From assembly GCA_013368325.1 (NCBI GenBank), contig JAACJK010000068.1:229846-293845 (forward strand): a stretch of DNA of 64,000 bases, given 5' to 3'. This document shows positions 56,046 through 64,000 of this stretch, one piece after another. How positions within the stretch are numbered: position 1 is the first letter of the stretch; each line of letters begins with the position of its first letter. The stretch is from Ephemerocybe angulata (taxonomy: Eukaryota; Basidiomycota; Agaricomycetes; Agaricales; Psathyrellaceae). The position numbers were made by a program, and so were the translations under genes. The notes beneath the pieces are model-generated. The model saw only the letters and a program-made list of their open reading frames with translations. It had not been told where the DNA came from and searched no databases.

Positions 56046-58064
56046 ATGGGGAAGAGGAAAGCTGGTTCTCAGAAGAAGGCTGTACCGCGGAAGAGGGTCA
56101 AGCAGAATGAGAATGAAGTCTCAACTCCTTTGGTACGTGTTCGTTGAGTGCAATTGGGGAGTAATACCAACTGATGGTTTGATAGGACACTTCCCCACAA
56201 CAGACGTCGCAAGCAGCATCCATCGCGCCAGCGACAGTGACCGAGGCATCGACGAGCGTGCCAGGGGTTGAAGAAGCTGTCCCTCTGAGTGAACAGGCGC
56301 AAGACGCAGATATCGCAGCAGCGACAGAGGAGGGAGATGAAGTTACCGTGCAGGCCCCTACTAGGGAACTGGCTACGCAAGATACAGTCATCCTTCCATC
56401 TGGAGTCACCGAAACGACGTCTACCGAGCAGCAAGGGGGCGAAGAATCTATAGTCCAAGTTTCGACTACGATTGAGATTGCTGGGAAGCAGGTGCGTGAA
56501 TCCCGACGAGCAGACATGCACTTTGGATACTGACCAGAAACGACCCACGGTATAGGCTATGCTCGAGTCAGATATTATTAAGCGGATTTTCTATGAGATC
56601 ATTGTACGGGACCCTCTAAAAGTCGGCCCAGGCGGGTTCAGCACCCCGCTGCAGTTCATGGGGTACTGGCGATCCATCATTGATTATGCAGCCCGTGCAA
56701 ATCTTCGCAGCGTCTGTAAACAGTGGGCGGACCTCATAGCCAATGAAGCTATCTTCTGGAGGGATATCTACCTCAACGGGAACCATATTCCCTCCCCTCC
56801 CAAGTGTTGGAGGAAGGGCCAGGGAGAGGGTCCCGAGAACTATGTGGATCCACCTCACGAGGCCGAGGTGAATCAACCAGAAGTTGTCGACATCGTCGGC
56901 GAACTGCCGGGAGCAGTTCTATCAGTCGAGAGAAGTCAAGGTTCTCCAATCGATCTTGTGCTGGTAGACCCGACGTACGACCCATCTCCGGGACTCATGC
57001 AGCTTGGACGACCCTTCTTGCCTCGTCCCGGGATGGTCGAGCTTATCCATGCAGCCATGGACAAACCAATGATTAGGAGTCTCTCCATCAACACTAAGGA
57101 TGTCCACTTTGTCAAGGACCTGTTCGATCCCGGCGTATACCTCGACGAGCGATCCATGTCAGACCATGAACTGACGCTTACCGACACCGAGAAGATCTCA
57201 CTCGCCTGCGACGGCAAAGAGTCTGACCATCTCGACGTCTCTGCCCTTCCACCCTCCACTACCAACAGCTTCAACGGAATCAAAACTCGGAGGCAGCGCG
57301 CAATCGAGGCTATAGACGAGCTCGAAACCGAAAAGCTCAGAACAAAGTACAAAGTCTGGCCGAAACTGCATACCCTCCGAATCTGTGTGAGGGGCGAAGT
57401 GTGGATGCCTGATCGAGTGCGATGCGCTCTTCCATCGATGCGAGCTCCCGCTCTCCGCCATCTTGAACTGAACCTGTACCACGGGGGGAACAGAATTTGG
57501 CTCTGGACCTTCCCGTATGCGCAGCTCACCCATCTCACTCTCGCAACTGAGGAACGGAGCAGCATCCTACTTGGTATCCTTGCTCGCTGCGCCTCACTCG
57601 AGAACCTCACTATTACTTTGCGGCGGAACCCAGACCAGGCCGAGTTCGCACATGCTTCGAAGCATGTTGTGCTTGCCCTCCTCAAGAGCCTGTCCGTCCA
57701 CATCCGAGACGTTGACCATACCCATAATCACGATTCCACAGTCGGAAGACGTTTTCTCGACTACATCACCACGCCCCGCCTCCAGTCGCTCAAGTTTATT
57801 ACCCGCGTTGTCGAGAGAGCGTATCCCATAATCTACCTCCTCAAGCGATCCCACTGTCGGCTGCGGAAACTTTACCTTGACTTCTGCTCCTTGGACCTGG
57901 TCTCGAATCCCGGTAGTGACGACGACTTGGACCCGTTCTCTGAAGCGTTCAATCTACGCGAGCTACTCTACTTAGTCGCGCCTACGGTGGAGCACCCCAT
58001 TCAGCAAGATGACAGGTTGATGATGCGCGATCCGGGTTCACTAAAGCCCCATCAAGATGGGTGA
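56046..58064 (+). pseudogene. G17: F-box/LRR-like protein, clade B, truncated by the KDZ element
   Basis: Exons are 56046-56132 (M-G-K-R-K-A-G-S-Q-K-K), 56186-56491 (Ala/Thr/Glu-rich) and 56556 onward (MLESDIIKRIFYEIIV, ANLRSVCKQWADLIAN), phase as in G11. The frame follows G11 closely through the LRR-like part to V-A-P-T-V-E at ~57992, then diverges and stops at 58064. About 130 C-terminal residues of G11 are missing. The breakpoint lies between ~57992 and 58012 and marks the left end of the KDZ element. A segment at 57117-57235 is practically identical to G11, so duplication or gene conversion was recent. Confidence 0.78.
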
Positions 58065-58217
58065 TCTGGGCCCAGTTGGGCACCTGTGGGAGCAATCATA
58101 GTGGAAAGCCCAGGTGGGAATAAGGAAGGACCAATGTGGGATGGCCCAACTGGGGTGAATTGGCCCAAGATCAATAGCCCAGGTGGGAAACACATTGCGG
58201 AATAAACCCGCCGGGAG

Positions 58218-59805
58218 ATGGAAAGGCAGAAAAGCCAAAATGAGCCGGCGGGTCAGGCGGGCCATTCCGTCATTCCTAATTTTGGGGATTTGCCACTTCC
58301 GGCGGACCATGTGTCGGACCATCAATTTGGCCTCATGTTGCCCCAAGCCCCACGGATGTATATTGTGACCCCCAAACAATGCATGGAGCCTTTCTTCTTA
58401 ACTACAGCAGCTGCAATGTCCCAAGATCTACCCCCAGGTCTCAGGACGTTGCAAGAATACGCTGGACTGGCGAAGTTATATTGGGCTCAAAAAGGCTCGT
58501 GTCCATCTCCTGCTGTAACGCCCTCAAGAGTTCCCTTGGATGTCCAAGGGGAAATAGGGACAATTGTGGGAGTTTTATTTCAAGCACTCAAGCACCCCGG
58601 TCGGTCAACCAGGTTTTTTAGCACAGCCTTGTTCTTCTTTCTGATTGCATTTTTTTAGTCCATCTCTCCTATTCCCTTGAGGATGTTGCTGAAGGTCTCT
58701 CTATCCCCCTGCAAGAAGGGACTCGAGAAGACTACCTGCGGAGGACGTTTCAGGCTCCGGAATCTGTTAGAAATTTCAAGGATGCCCCAATGGTCTTCGT
58801 TGACTCTGCCGGTAAGGCCATTGCGTGGTACTTGACCAATATTTTCACATCTCGGAGATGCGTGAGTCCATTGAATCATATTTTATGCCACTGCAATCCT
58901 CATAAAGTGGCAGTCTGCCGTTTTTGACGCAGCCAAGACCGTTGGCAAATTACCGAAATCCGTGATTCGGATGTGTCCGTCGGATTCTGGATATTCGTCG
59001 GATTATAAACGTCCGGCGGACTCTCAAGGTCCGGCGGACTCTCAAGATCCGGCGGACTTGCAACATCCGTCGGGCACTTGGCGGACGGAAACAGGAACTT
59101 TTGCAAATCCGGATCATGGCCAAATCCCTCCCGGCCTCGTAAACCTGGCTGCCGCTTGGTATGAGCAAGGTCATGGGGTAAGCGATAGAGGCCTCTAACT
59201 TGCGGAAAGTTTATTGATTCAACACCTAGCCTCCGATTTCAGTTCCCGGCCCATCCGCATCCCTGAACTCAAAGAAACGGGCTGGCGGCATGGAGCTGAT
59301 TGACATGCTATCGGGAACAAATGCTCTTATTGGCGCCCTCCTTTCCCTTGTGAATCCAAAGCTGTATGAGATGCAACTGCAAGTTCTCATAGAACTGTCA
59401 TCAGGTAGGGCTGAAACGTCAAATACCGGATTGACACAAGAAGCCTTCAAGTACTGGACTTCACCTTTCACTGGATTTGCTTTCATCTGCAACAGAGAGA
59501 CCCCCTTCCATCGTGATAACCGTGGTGGCAAGTTTCTCCAAGATATACTCTCAGTTTTTGGGACATATGGAAACGGCGTATTGGAGGTCCCACTTCTAGG
59601 TGGAAGGTTTAGCTACAATCCAGGGACAAGCTTTATTATCCCTGGCTACCTCCTGGAGCATGGTGCGCCAAGAACAGAGGGGGATAGGATATGTATTGCT
59701 AGTTTTATTAAGCCTTCTGTGGGTTGGGGAGCTCTAACTGAGTATGCAGAGATTTCACCCCCATTCCTTGCCGATCTCCTGGCATCCATTCACCCGGCGG
59801 CATAG
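58218..59805 (+). CDS. TET/JBP-like 2-oxoglutarate/Fe(II)-dependent dioxygenase
   Basis: Exons are 58218-58599, 58659-58861, ~58908-59177 and 59230-59805, about 476 aa; a TAA just upstream fixes the start. Enzymes of this family oxidise 5-methylcytosine (TET) or thymine (JBP). Visible core: M-V-F-V-D-S-A-G-K-A-I-A-W-Y-L, W-R-T-E-T-G-T-F and W-Y-E-Q-G-H-G ahead of the double-stranded beta-helix. The iron ligands are His379 and Asp381 in T-P-F-H-R-D-N-R-G-G and His429 in L-L-E-H-G-A-P-R; a candidate 2OG-binding Arg is near 438. Exon 3 contains short P-A-D-S-Q-type repeats encoded by CCGGCGGACTCTCAA units, an odd insertion into the protein. All ligands are present, so it may be active. It converges with the minus-strand genes. 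Confidence 0.75.
58960..59085. repeat. Short tandem CCGGCGGACTCTCAA-type units within the TET/JBP exon
   Basis: Six or more degenerate ~12-15-bp units (TCGTCGGATTATAAA, TCCGGCGGACTCTCAAGG, TCCGGCGGACTTGCAA). They encode the (P-A-D-S/L-Q) repeat and match the motif that recurs in the rest of the element. Confidence 0.75.
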
Positions 59806-59835
59806 ATTACATCGATCGGCTGTTATACTGATATA

Positions 59836-60625
59836 CTACAACCTATTCCAAGCTTTTCGAACTTGATATGCTGCTTTATAGGCTTCCTCTACGTCACGGC
59901 TACTCTCCTCAACATTGGCGATCGAGGCATCTAAACCTTCAATCAATCCCTTCAAGACACCTTGCAAGTCAGCTTCATCTATACCCCGTGATTTCTCATC
60001 CCTGGGCCGATTTCCACCATCCCTCAAAGCCCCTCCCCCTTCCCTCCAAAGCCGAGCGACGTCAGAAATAGTAGCATATGGTTTATCTTCCCACCAGCGG
60101 TTACTGTCCGATCTGAGAAGTTCGTCCTCGGGGTACACGGGACTGGTAATCAGTCCACCGGTTAGGGCAAACCAGACGCCTTTGCAGTCATCAGTGTGGA
60201 TGACGACCTCCTTGATGATGGACTGGTAGAAGGTACCGGGCCTCCTTCCAAGATCGCTGGCTGTCATCAATCCTTGCAGGGTGAGACCAATATTCTGGAT
60301 GGCCCGTCAGGTTGTGGGAGCAGCGGATCACAGGAACTTAAACCTACAAGTTCATTGCTAAAAACACTAACCCAAGTCCGCCAATTCTCTTGATGGTAGG
60401 GAGTATCGCATTCGAGTTGGAAGAAATCAAGGAGTTTGTGCATTCGGCCATGCACGTAGCCCAGCAAGGACATCCATTCTGCTGTAGTGCAGATATCAAT
60501 AGAGGGGGGAGAAATTGTGGATGTCTCCATGGTGGTCAAGAAGGAAGAATGCTGTGCGGGAATGAAGATCCGTGGATCAATGACTAATCCACTGATCAAT
60601 ACCTGCCAACGCCAGCTTCAAATTG
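59836..60625 (-). CDS. Uncharacterised KDZ-element gene 1
   Basis: The 3' exon 60294-59836 joins through a 77-nt intron (60371-60295, GTTAGT..CAG) to an upstream exon ending H-Q-E-N-W-R-T-W. The 3' exon reads N-I-G-L-T-L-Q-G-L-M-T-A-S-D-L and IIKEVVIHTDDCKGVWFALTG. It ends with a predicted helical segment (L-K-G-L-I-E-G-L-D-A-S-I-A-N-V-E-E). The upstream exon has FIPAQHSSFLTTMETSTISP. The start is unclear: a coding-like stretch (V-G-L-F-V-L-E-D-S-D-N-L-K-L-A-L-A) lies upstream in another frame around 60610-60665. No family recognised. Confidence 0.5.
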
Positions 60626-60639
60626 TCGGAGTCCTCCAG

Positions 60640-60990
60640 CACAAACAGTCCGACGGGTTTACACTCATCCGATATTGGGCCACACTCCGACGGCGTGGCG
60701 GCTAAAGCGGGGTAGGACCCGGCGGACATAACTCCTGCGGGCTAACCCGTCGGGTCGCATTGAACCACAAGCCGGCGGGTGGCAGACAAACCGGGGTGTA
60801 ACCCGGCGGCGGAAGGGTCCCGACGGATAGAGCCCCTGCGGTCTAAGTCCGTCGGGTCGCATTCACAATTTGTGGTCCAAGCTCCCGGCGGGTAGAATGG
60901 GGACGGTTGGCGGGATGAAATATACTCGCGGCAGGAGACAGTGCTTCACCCGACGGTGTGTGAGTCCGACGGACTTGACGGAGACAGGAG
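60640..60990. repeat. Cluster of CCGRCGG motifs
   Basis: About fourteen copies in 350 bp, in both orientations (CCGACGGGTTT, CCCGTCGGGTCGCATT twice, AGCCGGCGGGTGG, AACCCGGCGG, AGTCCGACGGACTTG). It lies in the non-coding gap between the two unknown genes. It may be a protein-binding array or methylation-rich block; the function is inference. Confidence 0.7.
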
Positions 60991-61069
60991 AGCAATACAT
61001 CAATACAGGCATAGTGAAGATAAAATACAAATTCTCGCATGGAGATAGAGGACAGGGACTCATGGTTAA

Positions 61070-62158
61070 CTACTGGTCGTCATCGCTGTCATCTTCTCCA
61101 CCATCATCATCACCTTCGCTGGAGTCCTCCTCTCCGCTGCCCGCTTCTACGGCCGCCTGCTCGTCTTCTTCTTCCTCCGCGGCTTGTGCGTCTGCGGCGG
61201 CATTGATCTTGGTGGCAAGGTCGTCGTGGAATGAAACGGTCTTCGGCTTTTTCACGCTGTCTGCTTCATTGACGCTACCCTTTCGTTTCTGCTTCCTGTC
61301 ATGCTTGTTTCGTGCTGTCTGTTCGCCGCGGACCACTTCAGGTTCCAGGGGTCGAATCAGGTCCTCCGTTAAATCGCCCGTTAAATTGGCCGGCAGTTCC
61401 TCCGTCATGCTCCGAATGTGAAGTTTTTCGAGATGGATCGTCATGTCCTCCTTGTCGGCGAGAAGGCCTTTGAGTTCCCCGCGGAGTCTTTTCGCATTGT
61501 TGAGCCGGCGGGTGAGTGTGGCAATCCGTTCGGCGCTGGTCGCGAGCTGGGAATCCATAAGCTCGACGGATGAGACGGCGAGGTCACGGGCCTGGTCTAG
61601 CTGTTCGATCTTCATCTCGGCGAGGTTGATGACGTTCCGGACCCGGGGGAAGACCGGGGCGATCCTGTGTTTCTGTACTTCCCACCAGCCAAACACGTCC
61701 CTCGGATGGATTGCCTGCACGGGCTCGTCCATTTTCTCCCACCATTCGCCCTCGTAATGCACAAGGATGTGATCACCAGCGCTACCGTAGGTATTGGCAA
61801 TACGCCTGAGCTCTTCTCTATCCACAAGGGTGCCGCGGATGTATAGCAGACTCGCCGTCGTAGCGATTTTCGAAATTGTGAGGTCTTTCGGGTTGGGATG
61901 GAGCAGCATGACTGAACCGAGCAAAAAGGAATAGGCAAACTAACAGACAGGTCAGAATAGAACTCTGAATTGAGAAATACATACCAGCTCTTCCTTCAGG
62001 TGGTCGTGGTATGTACCCATGTACTCCTCAGGCATCGGGACAACGGCCTGGATGCACAGCGCAGCCCGAAGGCGGCTTGCGGAGTACGACAACACCGATT
62101 GCATGCCGTTCGGAGTAAGGGCGTTTAATTTAGCGAGGATGGCAAGGTCTTCAAGCAT
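61070..62158 (-). CDS. Uncharacterised KDZ-element gene 2, coiled-coil protein with acidic tail
   Basis: Exons are 62158-61985 (M-L-E-D-L-A-I-L-A-K-L-N-A-L) and 61939-61070 (intron 45 nt, GTATGT..TTAG), 347 aa. No known domain. The N-terminal half has M-G-T-Y-H-D-H-L-K-E-E-L and H-Y-E-G-E-W-W-E. The middle (about 61390-61640) looks like a coiled coil. A basic K-H-D-R-K-Q-K-R-K-G patch follows, and the last 40 residues are almost all D/E/S. Such a layout suits a nuclear chromatin- or DNA-associated protein, by inference. It starts 59 bp after the KDZ transposase stop on the same strand. Confidence 0.65.
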
Positions 62159-62216
62159 TTGTGCTATAAAAATGGATGGAAAGAGTGTACAAGTAGGGGA
62201 TGATGGTGGTTCAAGT

Positions 62217-64000
62217 TCAAGTTGTAGGATCATTGATAATCGGATCTTCGATGGTAACCCTAACCCCGCATTTTTCCATGAACTGCTTCTTTCCCGCGGA
62301 GGCCCGGCGGGCCCACATGTCCGCCTGTCGGAATGCGTATGCCATATGTCCGGCGGACACACCCTCCTCGTTTGATTGTGCCCAATCCAGACATTTCCTC
62401 TGCCGGTATAAGCAGAAACGAACAAACCATTCCATCTCATGCTCCAGGATGATTACCTCCTCCATCCAACGGTCTGCCCTGGACTTGGCCCTGATCCAAT
62501 TGACCCGGTAGACTACAGCCAATTAGCGGAGAGGACGGTTTTTTCTTGACAAAGCTCACCTTCTGCTAAATACCCTTCCTCTGTAGGGTCAATACCTAGG
62601 CTTGTCCAAATCCAAGAAAGGCCTTCATTCCTCTGCCCCTAGCATTTGGGCTGTAAATTGCTGTTACCGCCTTCGTGTCTGATTTTTGAAGGGTTTTGAA
62701 TTGAGGGTGTTCAGGAAGGAGCCCGAGCCGCTCCAAGGAGGACCTAGCCTTTGCGTATGTTCTCTTGGCTGCAACCATGAGCTTTTCCAAGGCATTGATA
62801 CTGTCGTACGATCTTGTACGGTCTCTCGTTCCATTGGCCAGTTCCCTGTTGGCCCGGTAGTATGTTGATTTTTTCGTGATGAGACTCCGAAGGGTATCGA
62901 GTGCCTCGTTTGCCTGGGCTACCCGCAATTCCCCTTCTGTGATTGCAGCTGCTGAAAGCTCCTCGGGTAAATCGTGGAAGTCAGAGGGAAGGGAAAGGAC
63001 TATATTTTCGGCCAGTTCAAAGTCGACGTCTGGATCTGGAATATGTGGTGGGCATTGGCACTCGTTCTCGCAAACACAGGGGTCCCGTTTATCCGTCATC
63101 TTGGATGTCTCGGCTGTCGGGTCCAAACCGGGGAAAAGAGTATCCGCGATTTTATACCAGTTGTCTATTGCTTGATGAGGACCTCCCGTTTCTTCTGTAC
63201 ATCCAGGTCTGTTACGGACCCTTCCGTTGCATTTCTAATTGCCATTGCAGTTGAACGTAATGCTGATCTTATTTCCGATTAGTACAACTGTCCTGAGATG
63301 CAAGAGAGAAAGACAGACTGTGCTTCCTGAATTTCCATGCCTGTTGCAACCCAGTTTGCTAGCCCCACATTTTCCTTGTCTTCTGCTCTTCAGCCATGAG
63401 GCTAGATCGAATTGCTCTTGTGTTCTTAACTAAAAGAAGAAGTTAACCCTAGTGAGCCTACCATTCTCAGTTCGAAGAACGGATAGCTACCTTTTTCAAG
63501 TTTCGGAAGATATGAATCCATGGATGAAACGTCAGACCCCTTCCTCTCGTCGTTTGCGGTCTCCATTTCTTCCTGCCAGAGCTCCTTCTGGGCGGGGCTC
63601 ACTGTGTCATTGAGTAGAGCAAAGTCATCATCTGCCTTCTCCTTCTCAGTCCTAGCTTTAAGCAGTTGGGTGGTGATGTAGGTATCTGAAAGTAATTCTA
63701 ATAAGCATATGCGAGGACAGGATGGAAAAGCACAGACCAACTGATACCAGCTTTTCCAATTAATGTCTGTTACGCATGCATCGATCATTTCCCGTCGGTG
63801 AGCGGGAGTCATCGTTTTGGTTATCCTTGCTGCTTGGTTGAGTATAGACCAGAGGGATTCAATGATCTCCCCACTGGCCATCCCAGCACCTGGGAGAAAG
63901 GTACTGGCAAAGCGAGGCAGGCATATCTCGCCATGGCCATGAATATGGAAGAGTCCAATGAGGTACGTGATATCCAGGTCCGCTGGTAAGGTGATGGGCT
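62217..64000 (-). pseudogene. KDZ transposase, C-terminal part, with three apparent 1-bp frameshifts (5' end outside window)
   Basis: Read from 64000 leftwards: L-I-G-L-F-H-I-H-G-H-G-E-I-C, F-L-P-G-A-G, then G-E-I-I-E-S-L-W-S-I-L-N-Q-A-A-R, the conserved KDZ catalytic region with its acidic residue. Next come M-T-P-A-H-R-R-E-M-I-D and P-K-L-E-K, an intron (~63499-63435), E-I-Q-E-A-Q, a further intron, Y-R-A-N-R-E-L-A-N-G-T-R-D and L-S-W-I-W. An intron (62559-62513) precedes Y-R-V-N-W-I-R-A-K-S-R-A-D-R-W; the stop is at 62217. Homology continues across three points (~63370, ~63167, ~62637) only with a 1-nt frame change, each beside a short homopolymer. Either a decayed copy or long-read indel errors. 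Confidence 0.75.

Larger units (their letters stand above)
57993..64000. mobile_element. KDZ-class DNA transposon with TET/JBP cargo (right end outside the window)
   Basis: It begins inside F-box gene G17 and carries four genes: a TET/JBP-like oxygenase (+), two unknown genes (-) and the KDZ transposase (-, cut by the window end). 58040-58195 holds subterminal units built on GCCCARSTGGG. CCGRCGG motifs recur across the element. KDZ elements (Kyakuja-Dileera-Zisupton) and linked TET/JBP genes are an established feature of Agaricomycete genomes. I cannot define the TIRs or TSD, because the other end is not in the window. Confidence 0.75.

Noticed and set aside
58041..58379. 112-codon minus frame at the start of the KDZ element
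   Set aside because: Its repeats (G-P-I-H-P-S-W-A type) come from the subterminal DNA units, and it overlaps the TET/JBP first exon.

Overview
The window comes from a filamentous basidiomycete, most likely an Agaricomycete. Genes carry many short introns (about 45-80 bp, GT..AG). The window holds a family-4 chitin deacetylase with a fungal signal peptide, Ty3/gypsy retrotransposons, a PIF/Harbinger element, and a KDZ transposase next to a TET/JBP-like dioxygenase, a pairing known from Agaricomycetes. I cannot name the genus. All gene models below were spliced by eye.

Layout. 1-333: end of a transposon that truncates F-box gene G1. 334-30163: a cluster of F-box/LRR-like genes in two clades. 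Clade A has first exons starting like MARNKxKK: G1, G3, G5, G6, G10. Clade B has first exons starting MGKRK: G2, G8, G11, plus G17 at 56 kb. Between them lie a four-TM membrane protein (8.1-9.2 kb), a chitin deacetylase (19.5-21.1 kb), and a DJ-1/PfpI protein (30.8-31.5 kb). Two diverged copies of a 3-4 kb segment (24.1-27.3 and 32.4-36.1 kb) each carry one gene of an unknown small-protein family.

37.7-55.3 kb is a three-layer nest. The last exon of a small secreted-protein gene is split by a PIF/Harbinger transposon (TSD TAA). The Harbinger transposase CDS is split by a minus-strand chromodomain gypsy element (TSD GTCAT, two 550-bp LTRs). That element's pol is split by a plus-strand gypsy element (TSD GCGT, two 251-bp LTRs). 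Every host frame closes exactly when the inner layer is removed, so the order of insertion is fixed. The outer gypsy pol also carries a 695-bp tandem duplication.

56.0-64.0 kb: F-box gene G17 is truncated near 58.0 kb by a KDZ-class element that runs off the window. It carries a TET/JBP-like 2-oxoglutarate/Fe(II) oxygenase (+), two uncharacterised genes (-) and the C-terminal part of a KDZ transposase (-). The element is peppered with a CCGRCGG motif.

The main theme is a lineage-specific F-box expansion whose members act as repeated landing sites for DNA transposons (G1, G3 and G17 are each hit by an element), beside a KDZ-TET element that could link transposition with cytosine modification.
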